A DNA stretch of 64,000 nucleotides, taken from assembly GCA_029259745.1 (NCBI GenBank), contig JAJDEO010000035.1, positions 34,318 to 98,317 on the forward strand, written 5' to 3'. The translations under genes and the position numbers were made by a program. The notes beneath the pieces are model-generated. The model had not been told where the DNA came from. It saw only the letters and a program-made list of their open reading frames with translations, and searched no databases. The stretch's first letter is position 1. Every line of letters begins with the position of its first letter. Positions 17,573 to 26,123 of this stretch are shown in pieces. The stretch is from Planctomycetota bacterium. GTDB taxonomy: Bacteria; Planctomycetota; B15-G4.

Positions 17573-19272
17573 TCGCCGTCGCCGTCCTTCTTCTTGTCGT
17601 CCTTCTTCTTGCCGCCGAAGAGTCCGCCCAGGCCGCCGAGGACGTCGTCGACGGCATCTTTCGCGCCGCCCTGCAGCTTGTCGCTCGTGCCGTCGCCGAG
17701 AATGCCGTCGAGCTGCTTCTTCTTCTCGGGGTCGAGCTTGTCGACAGCCTTGTCGAGCGCTTCGCCGGCCTTCTTCTCGACCTCACCCAGCGCCTTGTCG
17801 ACCTCGTCGGAGGCACGCCCCTTGAGTTTGTCGATCTCGGCCTGCAGCGCGTTCTGCACGCCGTCCTTGAGGACGTCGGCGAGGCCGAGGTCGATGACCG
17901 GTGCGGTCACCGGGCCCGTGATCGCGATGGCGCGGCCTTCGAGCAGCGCGGCGACTTCGGGGCGATCGGACGGGAGCAGCTGACCCCACGGGATCGCGTA
18001 GTGCAGCGTGCGCGTCTCGAGATCGAAGTGACCGTTGATCGGCAGCGGACGGGTTTCGCCGTCGCTGGTCGTCAAGGTCGCCCCGCCGATCGTGGCCTTC
18101 GAGCCCTCGAGGACCAGCGTGCTCGAGAAGCCGCGGAACGTGAGCTGTTTGAGACCGCCGAGCGCCTCGTTGGCGGCGTTGAGCTGGTCGAATGCGCCGG
18201 TGTTGCCCCCGGCCTTCTTGGCCAGCGCGCCGACGTCGAACCCGCCGACGGTCAGTCCGCCGTCGCCCATGCCGAGCCCGCCGAGGTTGAGGTCCTCGAG
18301 CGCCTTGCGCACCACCGACATGACGGTGCCGGAGATCTGTCCCTCGCCCATCTCGAAGTCGAGCGAGCCCGTGAGCCCGCCGACGTCACCGGCCAGCAGC
18401 GCCGCGAGGTCGGGAGCGTCGACGTCGACGCCGAAGCTCAGCGGGGCGTCGATCTTGGGCACTTGGCCCGTGCCGTCCCCGGCGAGCAGCGGGAAAGCCG
18501 CCGCGAGGATCGGGCTCGAGATCGCTCCGGGACGCAGGCCGGTGGAGCTCATCGTGATCGTGGCGCCGCCGTCGGATCCAAGCGCGCTGGCCTTCATCGA
18601 GAAGGGCGCGAGCGTGTCCTGGATCCGCACGTTGGCCGTGATGTCGATGTCGATCGGCGCGCTCGCACTCGGCGAGGTGATCGCGACTTCGAGGTTCTCG
18701 ACGCCGCTCGTGATCCCGAGCGCTTCGTCGACGATCGTGGCGCTTCCGTCGCGCAGCTTGATGTCGGCGATCAGCGGCACTTCGGGGAGTTCGACGGGCT
18801 TGGACGGCTCGCTGCCGCCACCCGGGGAGCCGTCACCACGCGTGGCCCCGAGGAACTCGTCGATGTTCGTTGATCCGTCCGGATGCAGGACGAGCTGCGC
18901 GTCGAAGCCCGTGATCTCGGCCGTGATGTCGAAGTTTCCCGCCAAGATGGGCAGGTACTTCATGTCAAACGACGCGGAGGGGAGGGCGAAGAGCGGCTGA
19001 CCCTCACCGATCCCGCGTGACCAAGCTCGCAGTCCACTGATCGACTGGCCTTCGGTCCAACTCAGCGAGAGGTCATCGAGCTCGATACTTCCCGCAACGG
19101 CGTCGTTCGCGCCAGTGAGTCCGCGTTGTCTGATAAAGTCACTGGAGAGGATCGCCGGAAGCGCCGCGACAAGCGCGACGAACAAGACGCCGAGGATCAA
19201 GACCAGACGCAGGAGACGACGGACGCCGCTTGGTTTGCGTGTGTCGTTGCCGGTGTCGGAGGATTGGGACAT
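17569..19272 (-). CDS. AsmA-like envelope protein
   Basis: 567 residues from the MSQSSDTG start. One N-terminal membrane helix (LVLILGVLFVALVAALPAIL, residues about 22-41) is followed by a long periplasmic-type beta-rich region with repeats such as GSIELDDLSLSWTEGQSISG and FDITAEITGFDAQLVLHPDG, which match the repeating-beta-groove or AsmA/DUF748 pattern of inter-membrane lipid-transport proteins. The end is a helical and very Lys/Asp-rich tail (KKKDDKKKDGDGE). Its start codon overlaps that of the divergent peptidase gene on a shared CATG. Assignment to the AsmA superfamily is by pattern, not a clear motif. Confidence 0.75.
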   Translation of the reverse strand: MSQSSDTGNDTRKPSGVRRLLRLVLILGVLFVALVAALPAILSSDFIRQRGLTGANDAVAGSIELDDLSLSWTEGQSISGLRAWSRGIGEGQPLFALPSASFDMKYLPILAGNFDITAEITGFDAQLVLHPDGSTNIDEFLGATRGDGSPGGGSEPSKPVELPEVPLIADIKLRDGSATIVDEALGITSGVENLEVAITSPSASAPIDIDITANVRIQDTLAPFSMKASALGSDGGATITMSSTGLRPGAISSPILAAAFPLLAGDGTGQVPKIDAPLSFGVDVDAPDLAALLAGDVGGLTGSLDFEMGEGQISGTVMSVVRKALEDLNLGGLGMGDGGLTVGGFDVGALAKKAGGNTGAFDQLNAANEALGGLKQLTFRGFSSTLVLEGSKATIGGATLTTSDGETRPLPINGHFDLETRTLHYAIPWGQLLPSDRPEVAALLEGRAIAITGPVTAPVIDLGLADVLKDGVQNALQAEIDKLKGRASDEVDKALGEVEKKAGEALDKAVDKLDPEKKKQLDGILGDGTSDKLQGGAKDAVDDVLGGLGGLFGGKKKDDKKKDGDGE

Positions 19273-21142
19273 GAATGTCGTCCGGAGGTGTGAGCTGAGC
19301 CGCAATGGTAGCAACCCGAAGTACGGTGCCGTGGGCTGGGTGGTCGCGCGGGATGGGATAGCGCGCGCCGTGGTGGTCGCCGTGGCGCTGTGCGCCTTCG
19401 TCCTGCCGGCCGCGGCTCAGGACACGTCCCTGCGCCAGGCGTTGGCGGACGTCGACGGTGTTTTCGACGTCGACGAGGCCATGGAGATCATGCGCGACAT
19501 CGACCCGTACTTCCGCGATCGCGGCAACGACGGGTACGTCCGCAGCATCCAGCGGATCTTCTCGGAGCTCAAAGACGCCGGTTTTTCCGAGAACGCCGAC
19601 CGCGGCATCGATCGCCTCGAGCAGCGTGACTTCGGTCGTTCGCACCAGGCTTGGACGCCGCTGCGAGCCTCGCTCGAAGTCGTCGAGCCGGACGCCGGTG
19701 TGCTCCACGCCTACGACGACGAGTCGGGCCTCGAGCGCACGTTCGTCTGCGTGAACTCCTTCCCGACGAAGGAGGGTGGCGTGACGCTGCCGCTCATGCG
19801 CTACGACCGCAGCAAGCCGTCCGACTTCTACGCCGGCGCGGTCGTGCTCGGCACCGATCCGGCCGAGTTTCTCTTCGAACGCTGTGTCATTGCCGGCGGG
19901 GCGCTCGGCGTCATCTCGTCGTACCTAGGCGAGTACAACCGTCCCGACGAGAACCGCGACGCGATCCGCTTCGCGCGCATCCCGTACAACGCCGAGCGGC
20001 GCGGTTTCGCGCTCAATGTCTCGCCGAACAAGCACGACGTCCTCGACCGGCTGCTGAACAGCGGAGCGGTCTGGGTGAAGGTCAACATCGACGCGCGCTT
20101 CACGGAGGCCCGCAGTCGGACGCTCATCGCGACGATCGGCGGCACGGACGACATGGCCGGCACGGTCGCGGTCGTCGGGCACATCGACGAGCCCGGCGCC
20201 AACGACAACGGCTCGGGCGTCGCGACGATGACGGCCATGGCCACCGGTTACCTGCAGGCGATCCGCGAGGGGAAGCTGCCGCGCCCGCGTCGCAGCGTGA
20301 CGTTCCTTTGGGGCACGGAGTTCGAGTGCTCGCGTGAATGGCTGCGCTCGCGCCCCGGACGCGTCGACCTCGCGCTCGTGATCGACATGGTCGGTCAGGA
20401 TCTCGAGAAGACCGGCGCGATACCGCTCGTCGAACGGTTGCCTGACCCCGGTGCCATCTGGTCGCGCCCGCCGCTCGATGTCCATTCGGAGTGGGGCCGT
20501 GGCGATGTCCGCGAGAGTGACCTGCGCGGCTCGTACGTCAACGACTACGTCATGGCGGCCATGAACATTCGCGCCGAGGCGACGAACTGGCCCGTGCGCA
20601 GCAACCCGTTCGAGGGCGGCTCCGATCACGAGTCGTTCCTCGAACGCGGCATTCCTTCGGTGCTGATGTGGCACTTCACGGACATCTACTACCACACGAA
20701 TCTCGACCGGCTCGACAAGGTCGATCCCGCGTCGCTCGAATCGGTGGGTGTGACGATGCTCGGTCTGCTGCATCACTTCGGGTCGGCCGGGCTGCAGCGC
20801 GCCGACGAAGTGCTCGACATCGTGCTCGCGGCCGCGCGCAACCGTTTCGCCGTCGAGCAGGAGAACGCCATGACGTTCCTCGGCTTCGACGCTGTGTCCG
20901 AAGACCCGGTGCAGCGCGACCTCGTGCTGCGGCGCGAGCGTCAGATCATCCTCGCGTGGAGTCGTTGGTACCGCGAGGCGATGCTGTCCGTCGTGAACTA
21001 CGAGCCCGACCCGGCAAGTCCGGATCGCGTGGCGCTCGAAGAGCGGATCGACGCGGCGCTGACCGAGCTGCGCGGCTTGCAACGCGACGTGCTCGCCGCC
21101 ATGTCCGGTGATGATGAGGACGCTGGCAACGGCAACCGCTAG
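19271..21142 (+). CDS. Exported M28-family zinc aminopeptidase
   Basis: 623 residues if started at the ATG at 19271. Ligand positions expected for M28 are visible: H304 in VVGHIDEPG, D312 in GANDNGSG, E350/E352 in GTEFECSR, D372 in VIDMVGQD and H453 in GGSDHESF; the usual Glu-Glu pair reads E-F-E here. A hydrophobic signal (AVVVAVALCAFVLPAAAQD) begins only near residue 33, so one of the in-frame GTGs at 19331 or 19340 is an attractive alternative start. An N-terminal ~260-residue region precedes the catalytic domain, as in M28 proteins with an aminopeptidase-like accessory domain. The start abuts the divergent AsmA-like gene. Confidence 0.87.
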   Translation: MNVVRRCELSRNGSNPKYGAVGWVVARDGIARAVVVAVALCAFVLPAAAQDTSLRQALADVDGVFDVDEAMEIMRDIDPYFRDRGNDGYVRSIQRIFSELKDAGFSENADRGIDRLEQRDFGRSHQAWTPLRASLEVVEPDAGVLHAYDDESGLERTFVCVNSFPTKEGGVTLPLMRYDRSKPSDFYAGAVVLGTDPAEFLFERCVIAGGALGVISSYLGEYNRPDENRDAIRFARIPYNAERRGFALNVSPNKHDVLDRLLNSGAVWVKVNIDARFTEARSRTLIATIGGTDDMAGTVAVVGHIDEPGANDNGSGVATMTAMATGYLQAIREGKLPRPRRSVTFLWGTEFECSREWLRSRPGRVDLALVIDMVGQDLEKTGAIPLVERLPDPGAIWSRPPLDVHSEWGRGDVRESDLRGSYVNDYVMAAMNIRAEATNWPVRSNPFEGGSDHESFLERGIPSVLMWHFTDIYYHTNLDRLDKVDPASLESVGVTMLGLLHHFGSAGLQRADEVLDIVLAAARNRFAVEQENAMTFLGFDAVSEDPVQRDLVLRRERQIILAWSRWYREAMLSVVNYEPDPASPDRVALEERIDAALTELRGLQRDVLAAMSGDDEDAGNGNR

Positions 21143-21155
21143 CCGGGGTTCTGCA

Positions 21156-21219
21156 TGGACGATCGTCGCGAGGTTGCAGCTGGGCCTTGCCGGCAAGGCG
21201 ATGCGACGTTTCTGACCGG
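21156..21219 (+). repeat. 64-bp dispersed repeat, copy 1
   Basis: Starts TGGACGATCGTC and runs through GCAGCTGGGCCTTGC to TTCTGACCGG. A second copy of the same length lies at 62123-62186, with about a dozen scattered differences. Here the centre is a perfect palindrome, GCCTTGCC-GGCAAGGC. The copy starts 14 bases after the M28 stop. Confidence 0.7.
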
Positions 21220-21270
21220 CGACGGCCTGTGTTGGCCGTTGAGGATCAGAAACGTCGCCTCAACGTTGCC
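21192..21270. terminator. Large hairpin downstream of the M28 gene
   Basis: GCGACGTTTCTGA (21203-21215) pairs perfectly with TCAGAAACGTCGC (21246-21258). Inside, ACGGCC (21222-21227) pairs with GGCCGT (21234-21239); outside, GGCAA (21192-21196) pairs with TTGCC (21266-21270). It grows out of the right half of repeat copy 1. It may act as a terminator; nothing else is visible in the 291-base gap up to 21433. Confidence 0.5.
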
Positions 21271-21433
21271 AGGTGAATAATCCGGGCTGTTCGGCTGCGG
21301 TCAACGCGCTTCAGTTCGGCACGCGGAGCCCACTGGGTCGAGCTCGGGCAGCGCGGATGTTGCGGCGGCGAGTGTCGGCGTGGGCGGAGCTTGCGCGGTC
21401 CGCTCGTGGTCCGCGCCTCGCGGAACGTTTGGC

Positions 21434-22093
21434 ATGACGTTCGTGAAGTGGATTCGATGCGAAGTCGACACACGGCAGCGCGACGCCTTCAGCGCGGCGC
21501 AGAGAGCCTGGAGTGCGATCGCGTCGTCGGCTGGGCTCGAGGCGCAGCTCGGTGGGTGGGATGCGAGCGGTGACGCGTGCATCCTCGCGCTCTGGCGTGA
21601 CCGTGCGGCGTACGAGCGCTTCTTTGCGGGCGTGCACGACACGATCACGGACGGCAACGCACAGCGTGCAACGTACGTGCGCTCGTCGGTCACGTTGGCG
21701 CAAGAACTCGTGAAGATGCGCGGGGACGCGCCGACGTTGACGGACGCAGCCGCGGCCGCGCGCGTGCTGCGTGTGGCCGACTGTCGCGTCGCACCGGAGC
21801 GACGTGCGGAGTTCGTCGCCGCACAGAAGTCGATCTGGGAGCCTGGGATGGCGGCGGTGGACGGTCATGAAGGCGGGCTCTTCAGCGGCGTCGAAGGAGC
21901 TGACGATCGCTTCCTCGTGACGACGTTGTGGGCCGACGCCGCCGCGCACGACCGCTACCGCCGCGACGTCCTCCCAACCCTCACCGAGCGTGCCCGTCCC
22001 GCCGACCAGCTCCACTCGCTCAGCGGCCACGTCGTGCAGCTCGAACCGCAATGGACCGTCCTCCCACACGCGCCGGATGTCACGGACCCATGA
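21434..22093 (+). CDS. YdbC-like (DUF4937) protein
   Basis: 219 residues. The opening MTFVKWIRCEVDTRQRDAFS and the following LGGWDASGDACILALWRDR match the DUF4937/YdbC family, whose fold resembles ABM-type ferredoxin-like domains. The second half (ADCRVAPERRAEFVAAQ, WEPGMAA, GGLFSG, FLVTTLWADAAAHDRY) looks like a second such domain. No signal peptide; function unknown. It leads a run of five genes joined by ATGA overlaps (21434 to 24642). Confidence 0.75.
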   Translation: MTFVKWIRCEVDTRQRDAFSAAQRAWSAIASSAGLEAQLGGWDASGDACILALWRDRAAYERFFAGVHDTITDGNAQRATYVRSSVTLAQELVKMRGDAPTLTDAAAAARVLRVADCRVAPERRAEFVAAQKSIWEPGMAAVDGHEGGLFSGVEGADDRFLVTTLWADAAAHDRYRRDVLPTLTERARPADQLHSLSGHVVQLEPQWTVLPHAPDVTDP

Positions 22094-22344
22094 GCAGGAT
22101 CACCTGGCACGGCTGGACCACGCACGCCAACGCCGACGTCTACGAAGAGCTGCTCGCGACGGATATCCTCGTCGAGATCGCGGCGAAGCGCGTCCCCGGC
22201 TACCACGGGATCGAGCTGCTGCGCCGCGAGCACGACAGCGACATGAATTTCATCACCATGACGACATTCGAATCCGAGGACGACGTGCGGGCCTTCGTCG
22301 GCGATGACTCACGCGCGGTGGGTCGTGAAGGAGTGGCATCATGA
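22090..22344 (+). CDS. ABM-like small protein, C-terminus short or frameshifted
   Basis: 84 residues. The sequence ITWHGWTTHANADVYEELL, then GYHGIELLRRE, MNFITMTTFESEDDVRAFVGDD is typical of antibiotic biosynthesis monooxygenase (ABM) family dimers. The family usually continues with a helix and strand (x-PARALLxRWDxRxxHYEV), but this frame ends SRAVGREGVAS. The overlapping frame at 22307 reads HARWVVKEWHHERVDDV, which resembles the missing C-terminal helix, so a one-base frameshift is possible. Both ends overlap neighbours by ATGA, which favours the frame as given. Confidence 0.65.
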   Translation: MSRITWHGWTTHANADVYEELLATDILVEIAAKRVPGYHGIELLRREHDSDMNFITMTTFESEDDVRAFVGDDSRAVGREGVAS

Positions 22345-23132
22345 GCGGGTCGACGACGTGGGACGCCGAGCGCTACATGCGCTTCGGTGCGCAACGAACG
22401 CGCCCGGCCGCCGAACTCGCCGCGCGCATTGGCGTCTCCGCGCCGCGTTCGATCGTCGACCTCGGTTGCGGGCCGGGGAACAGCACGGCCGTCCTGCGTG
22501 CGCGTTGGCCCGAGGCGCGCATCGTCGGCGTGGATTCCTCCGAGGAGATGATCGCGAAGGCGCGCGCCGACGATCCGAAGGGCGAGTGGGTGCAGGGTGA
22601 CGTCACGACATTCGAAGACGATGCGCCGTACGACGTCGTCTTCTCGAACGCCGTGCTTCATTGGCTCCCCGACCATGCGTCCCTCGTTGTGCGCCTCTTC
22701 ACACTCGTCGCGGGCGGCGGCGCGCTGGCGTTCCAGATCCCCTGCGGCCGCGACGCTCCTTTCCGCGAGCACATCCGCGAGGTTGCCTCCGACCCGCGCT
22801 GGCGCGACCGCACGCGCTCGGCGCTCACGGCCATCACGATCGAGGATCCGTCGCTCTACTACGATGCGCTCGCCGCGGACGCATTCTCCGTCGACATCTG
22901 GACGACCGAGTACGAGCAGATCATGGAGAACAGCGACGCGATCGTCGACTGGATCACGAGCACGAGCCTGCGGCCGTTCCTCGAAGTGCTCGACGCCGAC
23001 GAGCGCGCCGACTTCACCGCCGAGCTCCGCGCACGCATGGCGGCCTCGTACCCGACACGCACCGACGGCCGCGTGCTCTTCCCGTTCCGCCGTCTGTTCG
23101 TCGTCGCCACGCGCAGAGCCTCCATCACATGA
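22341..23132 (+). CDS. tam: Trans-aconitate 2-methyltransferase
   Basis: 263 residues, near the 250-260 usual for Tam. SAM-binding motif I is SIVDLGCGPGNSTAVL, followed by IVGVDSSEEMIAKAR and FSNAVLHWLPDH. The C-terminal half (VDIWTTEYEQIM, DAIVDWITSTSLRPFLEVL, FPFRRLFVVATR) is the Tam-specific part that sets it apart from generic methyltransferases. Tam methylates trans-aconitate, which otherwise inhibits aconitase. ATGA overlaps at both ends. Confidence 0.9.
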   Translation: MSGSTTWDAERYMRFGAQRTRPAAELAARIGVSAPRSIVDLGCGPGNSTAVLRARWPEARIVGVDSSEEMIAKARADDPKGEWVQGDVTTFEDDAPYDVVFSNAVLHWLPDHASLVVRLFTLVAGGGALAFQIPCGRDAPFREHIREVASDPRWRDRTRSALTAITIEDPSLYYDALAADAFSVDIWTTEYEQIMENSDAIVDWITSTSLRPFLEVLDADERADFTAELRARMAASYPTRTDGRVLFPFRRLFVVATRRASIT

Positions 23133-23536
23133 CTCTCCGCGACGCCCACATCCGAATCGCTCGTCCGTCCGACGACCTCGCCGCCCTCGTGAGCTTCTAC
23201 CGCGACGGGCTCGGCTTCGACGTCATCGGTGAGTTCGTCGATCACGAGGGCTTCGACGGCGTCATGCTCGGACACCAGAGCGCGCCGTATCACCTCGAGT
23301 TCACACACGAGCACGGACACAGCGTCGGGCGCGCGCCGAGCTCTGAGCACCTGCTCGTCTTCTACCTTCCCGATCGGCGCGCATGGCGCACGACGATCGA
23401 ACGGCTCGAGGCCCAGGGCTGCGCAGCCGTCGCCTCGGCCAACCCGTACTGGGACCGACAAGGCGTGACTTTCGAAGACCCCGACGGCTATCGAGTGGTG
23501 CTCCAGAACGCAACGTGGCCGGGAGGTGCTGCATGA
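23129..23536 (+). CDS. Single-domain VOC family protein
   Basis: 135 residues. The VOC pattern runs from IRIARPSDDLAALVSFYRDG through FDGVMLGHQ and YHLEFTHEHGHSVG to VTFEDPDGYRVVLQN, the typical paired beta-alpha-beta-beta-beta layout with metal-site candidates His and Glu. Resembles YycE-like small VOC proteins of unknown substrate. Overlaps tam and the following lipoprotein gene by ATGA. Confidence 0.85.
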   Translation: MTLRDAHIRIARPSDDLAALVSFYRDGLGFDVIGEFVDHEGFDGVMLGHQSAPYHLEFTHEHGHSVGRAPSSEHLLVFYLPDRRAWRTTIERLEAQGCAAVASANPYWDRQGVTFEDPDGYRVVLQNATWPGGAA

Positions 23537-24642
23537 CGACAAACCGAGCGGGTTCGCTGCCGTTGATCGTGGGCCTCGCGCTCCTCGTCGGCTGCACGGC
23601 CAGCGTGACGCCGAGCGAGTCGTCGCGCGCGTCGGCCGCTGTCAGCCATGCCGTCGGAGCACAGCCACGGGCGGTTGCCGTGGCAGACCTCGACGGCGAT
23701 GGCGTCGCGGATGTCGTCGTCGCGAACGCGGGCGATGGAACGCTCGCGATCCTGCGTGGGCTCGGCGAGGGGCGGCTTGCGAGCGCGCGTCCTGTCGGCG
23801 CCGGGCGTGAACCGGGAGACGTCGATGCCATCGACGTCGATGGTGACGGGCGCGTCGATCTCGTCGTCGCGAACCACGAGACGTCGTCGATCAGCGTTCT
23901 GCGCAACGAGGGTGAACTCCAGTTCTCGATGCATGTGATCGACACGGGCGCACGTCCGCACCTCCACGGCCTGGCATGCGCCGACTTCGATGGCGATGGT
24001 GCCGTCGAGATCGCCGTCGAGAGTTCCGATGGCCGGGAGATCTGCATCGTCTCCAACGCGCTCGCCGAGGTTCCGCGCGTGACGCGCGTCGGTGTCGACA
24101 CGATGCCCTACTACCGACTCGGCTTCGCCGACGTCACGGGCGACGCTCGCCCCGAAGTGCTCGTGCCCGGGCACGACGATCTCTCCGTGCGGTTCGTCGG
24201 TGCACGCGAGGGATCGATGGCACTTCTCGAGTCGCGCATCGGGGTGTCGGCCAAGCCGTGGATGGTGATCGGAGACGACGTCGACGGCGACGGTCGCGAC
24301 GACGTGATCGTCGTGCTCACGGATGCCGTCGCCGTGTGGCTCACGCGCAACGCCGGGTTCGAGCCAGCGCGCGGGTCGCCGTTCGCCGTCCCCGGTGCGA
24401 CCGAAGTGGCGAGTGGCGACATCGATGGCGACGGTCTCGCCGACATCGTCGTCGGCCCGTGGGACGGAAGCTCCGTGACGGTGATCCGCGGCGGCCTCTT
24501 CACGACGCAGAGTTTCGCAGCATGCCCACGCCCGGTTGGACTGGCAATCGCAGATCTCGACGGCGACGGGCGCGGGGAAGTCTTGGCCGTGAGCGCGACG
24601 GAGAATCGCCTCGTGGTCGTGGCGAACCCGACGTTTCGCTGA
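23533..24642 (+). CDS. FG-GAP repeat lipoprotein
   Basis: 369 residues. A lipoprotein signal (LPLIVGLALLVGC, lipobox LVGC with Cys near residue 20) is followed by about seven FG-GAP beta-propeller blades with calcium loops such as DLDGDGVADVVVA, DVDGDGRVDLVVA, DFDGDGAVEIAV, DVDGDGRDDVIVV and DIDGDGLADIVVG. A membrane-anchored, seven-bladed propeller is the likely form. Last gene of the five-gene overlapping run with small cytoplasmic enzymes, an unexpected partner. Confidence 0.85.
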   Translation: MTTNRAGSLPLIVGLALLVGCTASVTPSESSRASAAVSHAVGAQPRAVAVADLDGDGVADVVVANAGDGTLAILRGLGEGRLASARPVGAGREPGDVDAIDVDGDGRVDLVVANHETSSISVLRNEGELQFSMHVIDTGARPHLHGLACADFDGDGAVEIAVESSDGREICIVSNALAEVPRVTRVGVDTMPYYRLGFADVTGDARPEVLVPGHDDLSVRFVGAREGSMALLESRIGVSAKPWMVIGDDVDGDGRDDVIVVLTDAVAVWLTRNAGFEPARGSPFAVPGATEVASGDIDGDGLADIVVGPWDGSSVTVIRGGLFTTQSFAACPRPVGLAIADLDGDGRGEVLAVSATENRLVVVANPTFR

Positions 24643-24689
24643 GCACGCCGATGTCGCTGGTCAGGAAGATCGGGAGAGGTGACAGAAAG

Positions 24690-26051
24690 ATGACGATGAC
24701 GAAGACGATCTGGCTCGCGGTGTTGATCGTGGCCGGAATGGCCGGTGCCCATGGCGTCGATGACGGCGACGACGTCATCGTCGGGACGATGGGCGAGCGT
24801 CTCGAGGCCTGGGTGCGCGGCGCCGAGGCTGCGGGCTTTCGAGGGGCGGTCCTTGCCGCGCGCGACGGTGAGGTCGTGTTGGCGCTGGGTGTCGGCGGCC
24901 TCGACGAGCGTGGCAAGAAGCCCATGACGTCGGCGACGCTCTTCGAGATCGCATCTGTCACGAAGCCGTTCACGGCCGTCGCCATCATGCAGCTCGTCGA
25001 GGCGGGCGCCGTCGACCTCGACGCCTCGATCGCCGAGTACCTCCGAGGCGTTCCGAAGGACTGTCACGCGATCACCGTGCGTCATCTCCTCCAGCACACC
25101 TCCGGAATCCCGGGCAGCAACTCCCATGGAAGCGGCTCGAAGCTCGCCTCGGTGCTCCCGACCTTCCTCGCCGGCGGGCCGAAGCACGAGCCGGGAACAC
25201 ATCACGAGTACTGGAACCAGGGCTATGCCTTGGTGAGCGAGGTGATCGCGGAGGCGTCCGGCGAGACATACGTCGATCGCTGTCGGGCAGCGATCTTCGA
25301 GCCGGCCGGTATGGAGAGTTCGTGCTTCACGGGCGAGAAGGCGCCGCGCGGCGCGGTCGTCGCGACGGGGATGTCGAAGCGCGGGCCGGCGCGCACGGCG
25401 CTCGAACATCCCTACGGCAGCTATGGCTTCCAGTACCGCGGAATGGGCGGGCTCGTGACGAACGTCTGGGATCTTTGGCGCTGGGATCGCGCGCTGGCCG
25501 ACGGCACGTTGCTCGGTGCCGAGGCACAGAAGGAGATGTTCACGTCCGGGCCGGCGAAGTACGCGCTCGGGTGGCGCATCGACGAAACGAAGGGCGGGCA
25601 GCTCGTGCAGTTCCACACCGGCGGCGTGCGCGGGTTCGTCAGTGACGTCCGTCGCCATCCAGAGAGCGACGCGTGTCTGTTCGTCCTCTGTGCCGATGAC
25701 GGTTTCGGTGTCGCGCGGTTCGCGAGCGTGCTCGAGGCCGTGCTGCTCGGCGAAGGCGCGCCCGACGTGGCCCCGCCGCAGAAGTTGGACGAAGACCTCG
25801 CGGATGCACTCGAAGGTGTCTTCGAGGACGATCGCGGCGCCACGCTCACGGTGACGCGTGCTGAAGCCGTCACGCGCGCGTCGATCCTCTGGTACGCCAA
25901 CGGGCCCACGTCGAACGCCACGCTGACCATGGATGACACGGGCGAGGTCGTCTTCTTCGAGTGGACGGCGGCGCACGTGTTGGAAGTCGAACGCAAGGGC
26001 CGCGGCAAAGTCCGGAACCTGAGCCTGTTGGGACGAACGTTCCGTCGCTGA
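24690..26051 (+). CDS. Exported serine beta-lactamase-like hydrolase
   Basis: 453 residues, beta-lactamase/penicillin-binding-protein-like family (class C fold, PF00144 type). Active-site motifs: S89-VT-K92, Y174-x-N176 in EYWNQGY, and H309-TG in FHTGGVRG. Before the catalytic domain is a signal peptide (TIWLAVLIVAGMAGAHG). A ~90-residue C-terminal beta domain follows, as in many esterase or peptidase members. Whether it acts on peptides, esters or beta-lactams cannot be told. GGGAGAGG precedes the 24690 ATG by about 10 bases; an in-frame ATG at 24651 would add 13 residues. Confidence 0.88.
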   Translation: MTMTKTIWLAVLIVAGMAGAHGVDDGDDVIVGTMGERLEAWVRGAEAAGFRGAVLAARDGEVVLALGVGGLDERGKKPMTSATLFEIASVTKPFTAVAIMQLVEAGAVDLDASIAEYLRGVPKDCHAITVRHLLQHTSGIPGSNSHGSGSKLASVLPTFLAGGPKHEPGTHHEYWNQGYALVSEVIAEASGETYVDRCRAAIFEPAGMESSCFTGEKAPRGAVVATGMSKRGPARTALEHPYGSYGFQYRGMGGLVTNVWDLWRWDRALADGTLLGAEAQKEMFTSGPAKYALGWRIDETKGGQLVQFHTGGVRGFVSDVRRHPESDACLFVLCADDGFGVARFASVLEAVLLGEGAPDVAPPQKLDEDLADALEGVFEDDRGATLTVTRAEAVTRASILWYANGPTSNATLTMDDTGEVVFFEWTAAHVLEVERKGRGKVRNLSLLGRTFRR

Positions 26052-26053
26052 CG

Positions 26054-26091
26054 CGCCATTCATGCGACACGCGACGTCCGTGCATGGCGCA
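26054..26091 (+). terminator. Candidate hairpin after the beta-lactamase-like gene
   Basis: GCGCCAT (26054-26060) pairs with ATGGCGC (26085-26091) around a 24-base loop, directly after the stop. No T-run. Confidence 0.35.
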
Positions 26092-26123
26092 TACACTCGC
26101 GAGCTCACGAACGAGGAGACGAG

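Noticed and set aside
21155..21277. 40-codon open frame starting MDDRREVAAGPC within repeat copy 1
   Set aside because: The matching frame in copy 2 starts with TTG and stops after 13 codons; differences between copies are not biased to third positions, so the element is better read as noncoding.
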